From: Mycobacterium numidiamassiliense
GTDB lineage: Bacteria > Actinomycetota > Actinomycetes > Mycobacteriales > Mycobacteriaceae
Assembly: GCF_900157365.1 (NCBI RefSeq)
Contig: NZ_FUEZ01000003.1
Location: 248,001-312,000, forward strand
Direction: 5' to 3'
DNA: 64,000 nt
Both the position numbers and the translations under genes were made by a program. The notes under the pieces are model-generated. The model was given only the letters and a program-made list of their open reading frames with translations. It did not search any database and was not told the origin of the DNA. Shown one piece after another: positions 35,970 through 44,843 of the stretch (its first letter is position 1; every line of letters begins with the position of its first letter).

Positions 35970-36233
35970 ATGAGCCGCCGATTCCCGGCCGGGATCACGT
36001 CAGCGTTCGTCTCGGCTCTCATTCGCCCGATGTTGGCTATCGGGATGATGGCGACTCTCCTCGCTGGCACCGATCGACCCGCTGTGGTGCCGGTGAACTG
36101 CGGGATCACGTGGACGCGGGTTGGGGGCGTGACGTGGTTTCAGCCGGACTGCCCTCGGCCGCAGCCCGGAAGGATCTCGTCGAGCAACCCCTCGTCGCAG
36201 CCGCAACCACCGGGTGCGTCGCCACCCCGGTGA
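35970..36233 (+). CDS. Possible small secreted Pro/Ser-rich protein
   Basis: An 87-residue candidate: hydrophobic stretch ALIRPMLAIGMMATLLAG as a signal or anchor, then two cysteines (VNCGITW, PDCPRPQPG) about 17 residues apart and a Pro/Ser tail ending SQPQPPGASPPR. This design is common among small mycobacterial exported proteins. Convergent with the SnoaL-like gene. The start and coding status are uncertain; function unknown. Confidence 0.45.
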   Translation: MSRRFPAGITSAFVSALIRPMLAIGMMATLLAGTDRPAVVPVNCGITWTRVGGVTWFQPDCPRPQPGRISSSNPSSQPQPPGASPPR

Positions 36234-36325
36234 GATGAAATGGGCCGGGTAGAGCCAAAGCAGCGAAATGTCCAGCCGGCGGAAGGCTGTCACACACTGA
36301 TTGCGTTCTCGCACAAGGTATTCGG

Positions 36326-36700
36326 CTAACCGAAGGCCTGCGTCAAAGTGTTCATGTCGAAGTAGTCCCGCCAGGCTTTGATCTTGTCGTCCGCGACCTC
36401 GAATACACCGGTGACCGGGAGCTCGACCGTCTTGCCGGTTTTGGTGCGCATGATGTCGGTCCGCTCGTTGAAGACCAGATTTCCATCGCTGACTTGCCGA
36501 TGCACGACGAAGTCGATTCCGTCGAGGGTCGCGAAGAAACCTTCGATGAACGTGCGGATCGCCTCGCGGCCCTGGACGGGCTCCATCGGAATATTTTGGT
36601 AGACAGCATCTTCGGCCAGATACTTCACGATCGTGGCAGCGTCCGGTGTCGACCACAGCGCACAGAATTGCGTGACGAGCTCACCCGGCGAACGTGACAT
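36326..36700 (-). CDS. SnoaL/limonene-epoxide-hydrolase-like protein
   Basis: A 124-residue cone-fold (NTF2-like) protein: ELVTQFCALWSTPDAATIVKYLAEDAVYQNIPMEPVQGREAI and VTGVFEVADDKIKAWRDYFDMN. The Y...N, R, D and the DYFD pattern resemble LEH-type epoxide hydrolases used on sterol and fatty epoxides. ATG 36700 is chosen because the family starts there. Divergent from the membrane-protein gene 36853. Confidence 0.75.
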   Translation of the reverse strand: MSRSPGELVTQFCALWSTPDAATIVKYLAEDAVYQNIPMEPVQGREAIRTFIEGFFATLDGIDFVVHRQVSDGNLVFNERTDIMRTKTGKTVELPVTGVFEVADDKIKAWRDYFDMNTLTQAFG

Positions 36701-36852
36701 GCCGATCTCCTTCGGTCGGTTATCCACGTCGATCTTCGCATGCAGGCTTGCGCTGCGGCATAGTGCACGGTGCCGTACGTTACGACCTAGCAAGCACCAG
36801 GGCCGCGCGGTAGTCTTCGATAGCGACCACGGCTGAGCGAAGGACGGGGCTA

Positions 36853-37284
36853 GTGACATTGAGTTTGAGCTTATACGCGTTCCTGACAATACTTTTTCTT
36901 GCACTGGCCATCATGCTGGCTGTTATTGCCACCTTTTACGTCAGACGGTTGGAGCGCCGGCCGGCGACTCCGATTAGCGATGAAATCGGGAGCGCCAAAA
37001 CGGTTTTGCGAAAAGCGCGCAAACGCGAACCACTATCGGCTGAAGAGTTGGATTATGCGAAGCAAATTGTTGCCATTCGTAGCTCCGTGCTGACGTTCTC
37101 CATTCCCGGCGCTTTGTTCTGCGTGGGATGCTTTTATGTGTTTGGCAGTCTCTACCACTTGCACGGAGCAACGCCGTCAGAGCGGACATTTCTCGGGGTT
37201 TTCCCCATGTTGGCCTCCATGAACTTCACGACGCAGATTCTCCGCAGCATCAGGATGAAAAAGCGTCTACAGAAATTGTCCTGA
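36853..37284 (+). CDS. Small membrane protein, unknown function
   Basis: A 143-residue protein with a long N-terminal helix (LYAFLTILFLALAIMLAVIATFYV), a charged middle part and a second pair of hydrophobic stretches (FSIPGALFCVGCFYVFGSL, FLGVFPMLASMNF). GTG start at 36853. It lies upstream of MmpS-MmpL on the same strand with a 206-bp gap. Cotranscription is possible but not shown. No known family recognised. Confidence 0.6.
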   Translation: MTLSLSLYAFLTILFLALAIMLAVIATFYVRRLERRPATPISDEIGSAKTVLRKARKREPLSAEELDYAKQIVAIRSSVLTFSIPGALFCVGCFYVFGSLYHLHGATPSERTFLGVFPMLASMNFTTQILRSIRMKKRLQKLS

Positions 37285-37490
37285 GGTGGCAGTAGGGCAT
37301 CGGGTGGAGTCACCGGTACTTGGGTGCGCCCGCAAGTCTTCGCGGTCGCGTTCCGGCCGCACTGCCGATAGTGTCATTGCACGCTCATATCCATTATCGA
37401 TTAGGTACATCAGCGTCTGCTGGCTGTTGTATGCCAAGGAGCGGCGGGGAATGAAATACGAGGTCCGGGCGGATTTCGAAAGGTGATCGA

Positions 37491-37934
37491 ATGAGTCCTC
37501 GTTCAGTCGGCAGGACCGTCTTGGCGCGAGTCTGGATGCCTTTGGTTGCCGTCGTTGCGGTCAGCGTGGGGGCGGTGGCCATGTGGAAGGTGCACGAGTT
37601 TTCCAATCCCGAGCCTGTCATCACCGTCAATGAGCCGGCGGCACCTCCTGAGTTCAGTATCAAACGGCTCACGTATGAGTTGTTCGGCTCCGCCGGGCAA
37701 GGGGGAATGCTCGTCTGGGTGGACGTCGACGGGCATCCGCATCAGGTCAACCTCACGGACTTGCCGTGGTCGCACACGGAGTCGACCACGCTCACCGTGG
37801 TGTCCGGCAGCATCTCGGCGCAGGTTCATGGTGGTCAAGTCGGCTGCCGGCTGAAGGTGAACGGCGTCGTCCGCGCCGAACAAACCGATGATCATCAGGA
37901 CGCACACGTCTTTTGTCTGGTGAAGTCCGCATGA
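37491..37934 (+). CDS. MmpS-family membrane-anchored accessory protein
   Basis: A 147-residue MmpS protein: one N-terminal membrane helix (VWMPLVAVVAVSVGAVAMW), then a periplasmic beta domain with the family pattern VTYELFG-like (KRLTYELFGSAGQGGMLVWVDVDG) and two Cys in VGCRLKVNG and HVFCLVKSA forming the conserved disulfide. It partners the next MmpL, as the stop and ATG overlap by 4 bp (ATGA). MmpS-MmpL pairs export lipids or siderophores. Gene number cannot be assigned. Confidence 0.9.
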   Translation: MSPRSVGRTVLARVWMPLVAVVAVSVGAVAMWKVHEFSNPEPVITVNEPAAPPEFSIKRLTYELFGSAGQGGMLVWVDVDGHPHQVNLTDLPWSHTESTTLTVVSGSISAQVHGGQVGCRLKVNGVVRAEQTDDHQDAHVFCLVKSA

Positions 37935-40765
37935 GCGAGCACCAGACGGAGAATCGGGTGAAACGACCCTTCATCCCCAGAATGGTCCGCGCCTTCGCAA
38001 TACCCATCATCGCGTTCTGGGCACTTCTTGCCGTGTCGACGAACACCTTCATGCCGCAGGTAGAGAGGGTCGCAGAAGAGCTCGCGGGGCCGGTGGTCCC
38101 GCACTACGCGCCGTCGCAGCGGGCGTTGCTGGCCATCGGTTCGAAATTCCAGGAGTCTAATTCGACCAGCTTGGCCATGGTTGTGCTGGAAGCCAACAGG
38201 CCGCTGGGTGACGAGGACCATAAGTTCTACGACGAGTTGATGCGCCGGCTCTTGCACGACACCAAGCACGTGCAATCCGCCATCGATCTGTGGGGGAAAC
38301 CGATCACCGCGGCAGGGGCGCAGAGCCTCGACGGCAAGTGCACGTACGTGCTGTTGCGTCTCGCAGGCGATATCGGCCAAATGCAAGCCAACCAGTCCGT
38401 TGCTGCCGTTCGGGATATCGTCGCCAAGGACACGCCGCCGCCCGGGCTCAAGGTCTACGTCAGCGGTGCGGCCCCGCTCGCGTCGGACACGGTTGCGATT
38501 GCGAATTCAAGCTTGAACGACATCACGATCGTGACGATCTTCCTCATCATCGGGATGTTGCTGCTGGTATACCGATCCATCGTCACCCTGTTTGTGCCCT
38601 TGGCCGGAGTTCTGTTCGAGATGCTGGTCGCGAAGGGGGTTATCGCAACCCTCGGGCATCTCGGGTACATCGAGCTCTCGTCATTCGCCGTGAACATCGT
38701 CGTCGCGCTGACCCTGGGAGCGGGAACGGATTACGGCATCTTCTTGATGGGTCGCTATCACGAGGCAAGACACGACGGCGAAGGCAGGGAGGAGGCGTTT
38801 TACACCGCCTATAAAAGTGTCACGCCGGTCATCCTCGGCTCGGGGCTGACGATCGCGGGAGCGTGTTACTGCTTGACTTTCGCGCGACTCAATTACTTCC
38901 ACACCATGGGGCCCGCCGTCGCCATCAGCATGCTGTTCACCATCGCGGCGGCGCTGACGCTCGGCCCGGCCTTCTTGACCGTGGGCACGCTTTTCGGGCT
39001 TTTCGACCCGAAAAGCAAGGCCAAGGCGCATCTGTATCGGCGGATCGGAACGAGCGTGGTTCGGTGGCCGGTGCCGATCCTCGTGGCCAGTGCCGCCGCC
39101 GTCGTGCTCGGGGGGATCTTCGTCCCGACCTACCGGCAGAACTACGACGATCGCGAGTACCAGCCGCGCAGTGGCTTGGCCAACCAGGGTTTCCAGGCGG
39201 CGGACCGGCACTTCCCGAAGAGCAAGCTGTTCTCGGAGATGCTGATGATCGAGTCGGATCATGATCTGCGAAACTCCGCTGACTTCATCTCGCTAGACCG
39301 GGCCGCCAAGGCCCTCGAGCGCCTTCCCGGCGTCGCGATGGTGCAAAGCATCACCAGGCCCATGGGCCGAGCTCTGGAACATGCCACAATTCCGTACCTA
39401 TTCACCACGCAGGGCAGCGCTCAAGGTCAACAACTCCCGTTCAACCAGCAGCAAAACGCTAATACCGACCAGCAGGCACAGATCACGATGCACACCGTCG
39501 AGGTCTTGCGCAAAGAGATCGGCTTTTTCCAAAAAGTGTCCGACGAGCTGCACAAGACGGTGCTCACGGTGGAGGACCTGGAAAGGGTCAGCAACGCGAT
39601 CAATGAAGAAATCTCGAACGTCGACGATTTCTTCCGTCCGATCAAGAGCTATTTCTATTGGGAGAAGCACTGTTTCGACATCCCCATCTGCTGGTCTTTC
39701 AGATCACTGTTCGACGGACTCGACCAGATCGACCACCTGGCCGAAGACATCAAGTACGCCAGGATCTCCCTCACTGAGGTAGACAAGGCTTTCCCGCAAA
39801 TCATCGCGCAGCTAAAACTCACGGCCGACGACTCGGAGGCTTTAGCTGGCCTTTTGGTCAGCACCTACGGCCAGTCGTCGCTGCAATCCACCCAGACCGA
39901 CCAGACATTCTTCGATTCGGTCAATGTGGGGCTCGACTTCGACCAATCCCGCAGCGATGACTTCTTCTATATCCCGCACGAAGGTTTCGACAACGAAGAC
40001 GTCAAGACGGGAATGAAGCTCCTGATGTCGCCGGACGGCAAGGCTGCCCGGTTCATCGTCACCCACACTGGGGACGCCAATGGCCCGGAAGGCGTGCAGC
40101 ATGTCGAACAGTTCCCCACAGCCATAACCGCGGCGCTCAAAGAGACCTCGCTGGCCGGCGCGCGAGTTTATATCGGCGGTTCGGGATCAACCAATAAGGA
40201 CATCAAGGAATACGCGATGTCCGATCTGCTTATCGTGGCGATCGCCGCCTTCGTGCTGATCTTCTTGATCATGTTGTTCCTCACGAGAAGCCTGATGGCC
40301 GCCTTGGTCATCCCCCTCACGGTGGCCTTCTCCTACGCCGGAGCGTTCGGGCTCTCCATACTCGTCTGGCAACACCTGATCGGCCTGCCCCTGTACTGGT
40401 TGATATTGCCGCTCACGTTCATCATCCTGGTGGCGGTGGGTTCGGACTACAACCTACTGTTGATTCTCCGTGTCAAAGAGGAGCTTCACGCCGGAATTCA
40501 CACCGGTCTGATCCGCGCGCTGGGCAGTACGGGCGGTGTTGTGACGTCCGCGGGTCTGGTGTTCGCCTTCACCATGCTGGCGATGCTCACCAGCGATCTG
40601 CGCACCATCGGCCAGGTGGGTTCGACTGTGTGCATCGGCTTGCTCCTCGACACGCTGATCGTGCGTTCTTTCGTTGTGCCGTGCATCATCCGCATCCTGG
40701 GGCCGTGGTTCTGGTGGCCGACCCTGGTGCGGCCCCGCCCGCTGCCGCAGCGACAGGGCGTCTAA
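37931..40765 (+). CDS. MmpL-family RND transporter
   Basis: A 944-residue RND permease: helices and large periplasmic loops with the proton-relay Asp-Tyr pairs in GAGTDYGIFLMGRYHEARHDG (TM4) and VAVGSDYNLLLILRVKEE (TM10). Cysteine-containing loop about 560-590 (HCFDIPICW) and glutamine-rich segment QQQNANTDQQAQ in the periplasmic helical domain. Coupled to the upstream MmpS by ATGA overlap. It probably exports a lipid or siderophore; the substrate cannot be read. The 3' end overlaps a convergent pseudogene stop by two bases. Confidence 0.95.
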   Translation: MSEHQTENRVKRPFIPRMVRAFAIPIIAFWALLAVSTNTFMPQVERVAEELAGPVVPHYAPSQRALLAIGSKFQESNSTSLAMVVLEANRPLGDEDHKFYDELMRRLLHDTKHVQSAIDLWGKPITAAGAQSLDGKCTYVLLRLAGDIGQMQANQSVAAVRDIVAKDTPPPGLKVYVSGAAPLASDTVAIANSSLNDITIVTIFLIIGMLLLVYRSIVTLFVPLAGVLFEMLVAKGVIATLGHLGYIELSSFAVNIVVALTLGAGTDYGIFLMGRYHEARHDGEGREEAFYTAYKSVTPVILGSGLTIAGACYCLTFARLNYFHTMGPAVAISMLFTIAAALTLGPAFLTVGTLFGLFDPKSKAKAHLYRRIGTSVVRWPVPILVASAAAVVLGGIFVPTYRQNYDDREYQPRSGLANQGFQAADRHFPKSKLFSEMLMIESDHDLRNSADFISLDRAAKALERLPGVAMVQSITRPMGRALEHATIPYLFTTQGSAQGQQLPFNQQQNANTDQQAQITMHTVEVLRKEIGFFQKVSDELHKTVLTVEDLERVSNAINEEISNVDDFFRPIKSYFYWEKHCFDIPICWSFRSLFDGLDQIDHLAEDIKYARISLTEVDKAFPQIIAQLKLTADDSEALAGLLVSTYGQSSLQSTQTDQTFFDSVNVGLDFDQSRSDDFFYIPHEGFDNEDVKTGMKLLMSPDGKAARFIVTHTGDANGPEGVQHVEQFPTAITAALKETSLAGARVYIGGSGSTNKDIKEYAMSDLLIVAIAAFVLIFLIMLFLTRSLMAALVIPLTVAFSYAGAFGLSILVWQHLIGLPLYWLILPLTFIILVAVGSDYNLLLILRVKEELHAGIHTGLIRALGSTGGVVTSAGLVFAFTMLAMLTSDLRTIGQVGSTVCIGLLLDTLIVRSFVVPCIIRILGPWFWWPTLVRPRPLPQRQGV

Positions 40766-41020
40766 CGCAAAAACTCGAGAACCGCTGAGTTGAACGCGGC
40801 CGGCGATTCCAGATGCGGGACATGGCTGGTGTTGGGCACACCCACGAAACGGGCTTTGGGCATCGCGGCCGCGAAACCCTTGGCCATTTCCGCGATATTC
40901 CCCTTCGCGCCTTGGGTCTTGGGGGCCCTCCGGACGAATGTCCCACGAAGACAACCGAATCCACCTTCAGTGCATCAAGCAGCGAGCGCAGCTCCACCAC
41001 CATCGAGGCCGCCGTCGATT
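40762..41020 (-). pseudogene. Remnant of an alpha/beta hydrolase
   Basis: Two disconnected pieces of one family are on the minus strand. From about 41004 down, MVVELRSLLDALKVDSVVFVGHSSGG reads as the nucleophile-elbow region (GHSSGG); just before it in frame is a stop (TAA). From about 40930 down in another frame, GNIAEMAKGF and PNTSHVPHLESPAAF, ending in EFLR-stop at 40762, are the C-terminal catalytic-His region. About 130 residues between are missing and the frame changes, so the gene is decayed and cannot make an active enzyme. Confidence 0.75.
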
Positions 41021-41080
41021 AACGAGCATCGATCCCCACCGTACTGGCTCAACACGGCGCCCAGGCCGGAAGGCGTGGAT

Positions 41081-42349
41081 CTATGATGCGGGCCGCAGCC
41101 AGGCGAGAGCCGCCACGACGAGCGCCTGTGTCCCTATGTCGAGGGTCGGCTGGACGACAGGCGCGAAATTCGGGGCGTGGTTGACCGGGATGTCCTCGCT
41201 CATCCGGCCCGCGGCGAAGGCACGCCAGAACTGCTCGGCATCCACGCAGCCGATGAACCAGTAGGTGCCGGGCGCGCCCAGGGCCGCGGGGATGTCACCA
41301 AAGTCTTCGCTCGCGGTGACGGGCGGAATCTCAGCGAACTGGTTGCCGAAATATTCGGTGAAGGCCTCGGCGACGCGGCCGGTACTTGTGTCGTCGTTGA
41401 TGGTCGCCGAAAACTCGTCGTAGTGCTCGATATCGGGGTCACGTGGACACCCGGAGGCCTGGCACTCGGCGACCACGATGCGCCGGATCGCGGCCAAGAC
41501 GGTTTTCCGAACCGCGTCGTCATAGGTGCGGACATTGATCTCCAGGACCGCGTGGTCACCGATCACATTGCTCTTGGATCCGGCGCGGACGCTGCCGACC
41601 GTCACCACCGCAGTCTGGGTGGGGTCGACTTCACGCGAGACGATCGTCTGCAGCCGCAGCACGATCATCGCGGCGAGCACCACCGGGTCGATGCTGTGCT
41701 GCGGCATGGAGCCGTGTGAGCCCCGCCCGTAGACGGTCACCCGCAAGCTGTCTGCCGACGCGAGGATGGGGCCGCTACGGGTCCCGACGAAACCCGCCGG
41801 ACCCGGGCCCACGTGCTGTGCCAGCGCGACGTCGACCGGTGGAATCAGTTGTGCCAGGCCGTCTTCGACCATCTGAGCAGCTCCCCGCCCCAGCTCCTCG
41901 GCCGGCTGGAATACGGCGACGATAGCGCCGGCCCACTGCCCGGTGTGTTGCGCCAACAGCGCCGCGGCACCGAGTAGACACGTGACGTGGGCGTCGTGTC
42001 CGCACGCATGCGCGACGGGGACCTCGTTGCCGGCGTCGTCGGTCGAACGGGCTTTGCTGGCGTAAGGCAACCCCGTCGCCTCCTTGACCGGCAGCGCGTC
42101 CATGTCCGCACGCAGCAAGACGGTGGGGCCGTCCCCGTTCCGCAGCACTCCCACGACGCCGGTGCCGCCGACCGCGCTGTGTACCTCGTAGCCCCAGTCC
42201 CGCAAACGCTCAGTCACGATCGCGGCCGTCCGACGTTCTTGATTCGACAGTTCCGGATGCTCGTGAAGGTCGCGGTAGAGATCTTCTTGCCATCCCCGCA
42301 CCGTCGGCAGGTCTTCGAGGATGGCGGCGGTGTGGGCGCAGGGAGTCAC
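41081..42349 (-). CDS. M20-family amidohydrolase/peptidase
   Basis: A 422-residue zinc peptidase-fold protein: DLHEHPELSNQE, metal ligands in ACGHDAH and FQPAEELGRG, HVGPGPAG, dimerisation domain and ASEDFGDI. Family members are hippurate/N-acyl-amino-acid hydrolases such as AmiA/AmiB. GTG 42349 is preferred because it lies after the LLM stop (42363). Follows the LLM gene on the same strand, likely cotranscribed. Confidence 0.9.
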   Translation of the reverse strand: MTPCAHTAAILEDLPTVRGWQEDLYRDLHEHPELSNQERRTAAIVTERLRDWGYEVHSAVGGTGVVGVLRNGDGPTVLLRADMDALPVKEATGLPYASKARSTDDAGNEVPVAHACGHDAHVTCLLGAAALLAQHTGQWAGAIVAVFQPAEELGRGAAQMVEDGLAQLIPPVDVALAQHVGPGPAGFVGTRSGPILASADSLRVTVYGRGSHGSMPQHSIDPVVLAAMIVLRLQTIVSREVDPTQTAVVTVGSVRAGSKSNVIGDHAVLEINVRTYDDAVRKTVLAAIRRIVVAECQASGCPRDPDIEHYDEFSATINDDTSTGRVAEAFTEYFGNQFAEIPPVTASEDFGDIPAALGAPGTYWFIGCVDAEQFWRAFAAGRMSEDIPVNHAPNFAPVVQPTLDIGTQALVVAALAWLRPAS

Positions 42350-42362
42350 GGGCGCGATCCCG

Positions 42363-43280
42363 TCAAGACGCCCAAGCCCGAAGGCACGCTCGGGTCCTCT
42401 GCACTCCCTCGGGCGAAGGGTCGAACGGGATGGCGACGAACTCGTCCACCCCCGCGTCGCGGAGGTCATCGAGGTGGGCGGAGACGGTGGACTCGTCGCC
42501 GATCAATGCGGCATCCTCCGGGCCGGCGAAGCCTTCTCGATCAAGCATCGCCCGGTACGACGGGAGATGGCCGTACATCGCGAATTGCTCGGCGGCCAGC
42601 GATCGAATGTTGGCAACATCGTCGGTGACGCTGACCGGCAGTGCGGCGGCCACCGCAACCGATCCGTCGGCGCGTCCCGCGTCGACGGCCGCGCCGCGCA
42701 GGGTGGGTCCGACGTGTTCGCGCAGCGTCTTGGGGCCCGTCATCCAGGTGATGGTTCCCGCGGTGCGCCGGCCCGCGACTCGCAGCATCTGCGGCCCCAA
42801 CGCGGCGACGTACACCTGGGGCGTCGGGGCATCCGGGATCTGCAGTGCTCCCCTGGTCGTGACGAGCTCGCCGGGCGCGTCGGCCGGTTCGTGGGCGAGC
42901 AGCGGCAGCAAGCCGTCGAGGTACTCGGACAGTCGTTTCACCGACCGATCCCAGGAGATACCCCACATACCCTCGGTCACGGCCCGGTGGGTGACCCCGA
43001 TGCCCAAGGTGAACCGTCCGCCGCCAATGATGTTGAGTGTCAACGCCCGTTGCGCGAGTAGGGTCGGGTGCTGGTTTTGGATGGGCACCACTCCGCTGGC
43101 AACTTCGATATCCGGGACTTCACGCAACGCGGCGGCCAGCACAGTCAGCAGGTCGACGTCGAAGGGCATCTGCGTCATCCACAGCCGCGCGAATCCTCCC
43201 TCGCGCGCTTCAGACAGATCGCGGATGGCCGACTCGAGGGGCGTCGTGTTGTTGAGATTGGTTATCAGGCTGATACGCAT
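42363..43280 (-). CDS. LLM-class F420-dependent oxidoreductase
   Basis: A 305-residue luciferase-like monooxygenase-fold protein: RLWMTQMPFDVDLLTVLAAA, GGGRFTLGIGVTHRAV, PQVYVAALGPQMLRVAGRRTAGTITWMTGPKT and AGVDEFVAIPFD. Mycobacterial members use F420 rather than FMN. ATG 43280 with AAGGTCACTCC upstream. The substrate cannot be deduced; the next gene is the M20 hydrolase. Confidence 0.88.
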   Translation of the reverse strand: MRISLITNLNNTTPLESAIRDLSEAREGGFARLWMTQMPFDVDLLTVLAAALREVPDIEVASGVVPIQNQHPTLLAQRALTLNIIGGGRFTLGIGVTHRAVTEGMWGISWDRSVKRLSEYLDGLLPLLAHEPADAPGELVTTRGALQIPDAPTPQVYVAALGPQMLRVAGRRTAGTITWMTGPKTLREHVGPTLRGAAVDAGRADGSVAVAAALPVSVTDDVANIRSLAAEQFAMYGHLPSYRAMLDREGFAGPEDAALIGDESTVSAHLDDLRDAGVDEFVAIPFDPSPEGVQRTRACLRAWAS

Positions 43281-43363
43281 GGAGTGACCTTTCGCACGTA
43301 GCTGGGTGCAGCGTATGCGATGGCAATCACGTCACCCCGCCCGGCAGCACAGCTCGTCCCAAA

Positions 43364-43404
43364 CGACAGTCGCCTTGCCGGTCTAATCGGCAAGGCGACT
43401 GTCG
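43364..43404. terminator. Perfect 17-bp-arm hairpin terminator
   Basis: CGACAGTCGCCTTGCCG (43364-43380), loop GTCTAAT, then CGGCAAGGCGACTGTCG (43388-43404) form a perfect stem. It lies 29 bp past the stop of the secreted protein gene, whose transcript it should end; TTTG follows the stem on that strand. It also insulates the downstream LLM gene. Confidence 0.85.
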
Positions 43405-43432
43405 GAATCAGTTCCGGTGCAACATAGGTCGG

Positions 43433-43708
43433 CTAGATGCAGACGCCGAAGGCGCACGGAGGAGGCGGCGGCGGAGGGCCGTAGAGTCCGGGGCCGCCCC
43501 AGCCGGGGCCACGCCAGCCAGGTTCGCCCCAGCCGTGGCCGCCGCCGTGCCAGCCATCGCCGTGCCAATCGTCCAGCTGCACATGCTGGGCCGGCCCCGG
43601 AATGGTCTGCGGCGCCGGAGCCGCGCTGGCCGCAGTGGCCAGTCCGATGGCCGAAAGACCAAGCGCACCAGCGATTGCACCCGTACCGACAATCCTCTTC
43701 AGCATCAT
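43433..43708 (-). CDS. Small secreted His/Gly/Trp/Pro-rich protein
   Basis: A 91-residue protein: signal peptide MLKRIVGTGAIAGALGLSAIGLATAASA (cleavage AxA about 29) followed by a mature part packed with His, Gly, Trp, Asp and a Pro run (DDWHGDGWHGGGHGWGEPGW, then PPPPPPPCAFGVCI). His-Gly-Asp spacing suggests metal binding, and the two terminal Cys may pair. ATG 43708 follows ggggggaacgcc. A 27-bp tandem repeat lies upstream and a strong terminator downstream, so it is an independent unit. Function unknown. Confidence 0.72.
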   Translation of the reverse strand: MMLKRIVGTGAIAGALGLSAIGLATAASAAPAPQTIPGPAQHVQLDDWHGDGWHGGGHGWGEPGWRGPGWGGPGLYGPPPPPPPCAFGVCI

Positions 43709-43736
43709 GGCGTTCCCCCCACTTGAGATTCTGATC

Positions 43737-43790
43737 CGAGTCATTCGTTCTTCTGTAAGACAGCGAGTCATTCGTTCTTCTGTAAGACAG
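43737..43790. repeat. Exact 27-bp tandem duplication in the upstream region
   Basis: Two identical 27-bp units stand head to tail (43737-43763, 43764-43790), 29 bp upstream of the small secreted protein start on the minus strand. Each contains the dyad CTGT-CTT-ACAG. The period equals 9 codons. It sits between a TATATA -10-like stretch (43795-43800) and the start, so it lies in the 5' leader or operator. Confidence 0.85.
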
Positions 43791-43881
43791 AAGGTATATA
43801 GCTACTCTATGAATCTGCTTTGTTGACCCTCTGCGGCCTGTAAGCGGGTGGGACGGGATCGGGCCTACAACTAATTGCGCA

Positions 43882-44772
43882 CTACACCTTGGCTTTTCGT
43901 GGTGGACGCGGCACGAATCGCGACACCCGGTCCACGACGTCTTGATACGACGGGCGGCGTTGCAGGCTCCGCTCCTCCATCATCGGGATGCTCGCACCGA
44001 CGAGCATCGCCAGCATCGCCACCGCTCCCAGGAGCAGCCACCACCAGTCCCCCGGCGCCGCCGCGATGCCGAACAACGCGACCGCGACCCAGAAGCTGAA
44101 CTCACCGAAATAGTTGGGGTGGCGCGACCAGCTCCACAGGCCCCGGTCCATCGCAGCACCCGCGCGTCGCTCGGCCACAAAACGGTGCATCTGCAGGTCG
44201 GCGACGAATTCCAGCGCCACGGCGGCCAAGCCCACTGCGAAGCCGACCCAGCTGAGCCACACCAACCCCGGCCCGGGTCGGGTCACCGCCACGTACGCCG
44301 GAACCATGGCCAGGAAGACCTGCAGCGTCGGGATGAGGTGGATGGCCGAAAGGTCGGCCAGAATCTCCCAGCGTCCGGCCCGCTGCTTGAACATCGGGTA
44401 GCGCCAGTCCTCATGGTGTAGGCCCGGGAAGGCATACACCCAGTTCGCGGTCAATCGGATCGCCCACAGCACCACCACGATGGCCAGCAGCGAGCACCGC
44501 AACACATCGACCGCGGGTGCGGCCTGGCTCCACCAGTAGAACAGCAGCAGCGGCGGAACGACGCTCCAATACGCGTCGTAGAAACTGGAGTTGCGGTAGG
44601 CCCGGCTGAAAACGAAAACCACCAGGGTCGCCAGCACGTCGGCGATCAGGGTGTCGAGCCAGAGCTGTCCGGTGCGCGGGCCCCATGCCAGCCACGCCGC
44701 TGCCACCGCGGTGGCAATGATGTACGCCACGGTGACAAGCCATAGCGATCGCGCCTTGCTGACCGTTGTCAT
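43882..44772 (-). CDS. DUF1295 membrane protein (steroid-5-alpha-reductase-like)
   Basis: A 296-residue multi-helix membrane protein with the family motif LWSWSRHPNYFGEFSFW and PMMEERSLQRRPSYQDVVDRVSRFVPRPP near the end. DUF1295 proteins share the fold of steroid 5-alpha reductases and isoprenylcysteine methyltransferases; they use a soluble cofactor at the membrane. ATG 44772 precedes a clear first helix. Divergent from the PLP enzyme gene, with 70 bp between. Confidence 0.85.
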   Translation of the reverse strand: MTTVSKARSLWLVTVAYIIATAVAAAWLAWGPRTGQLWLDTLIADVLATLVVFVFSRAYRNSSFYDAYWSVVPPLLLFYWWSQAAPAVDVLRCSLLAIVVVLWAIRLTANWVYAFPGLHHEDWRYPMFKQRAGRWEILADLSAIHLIPTLQVFLAMVPAYVAVTRPGPGLVWLSWVGFAVGLAAVALEFVADLQMHRFVAERRAGAAMDRGLWSWSRHPNYFGEFSFWVAVALFGIAAAPGDWWWLLLGAVAMLAMLVGASIPMMEERSLQRRPSYQDVVDRVSRFVPRPPRKAKV

Positions 44773-44843
44773 TCTCGGAGCGTAACGAGGCCGACCGTGG
44801 GTCTGGCCCCCGGCCAACGCGTACCCGTCCATAATCCTTAGTG

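Noticed and set aside
36000..36656. Minus-strand frame opposite the small secreted candidate
   Set aside because: No domain, Arg-rich shadow composition, and it overlaps the SnoaL-like gene in a different frame.
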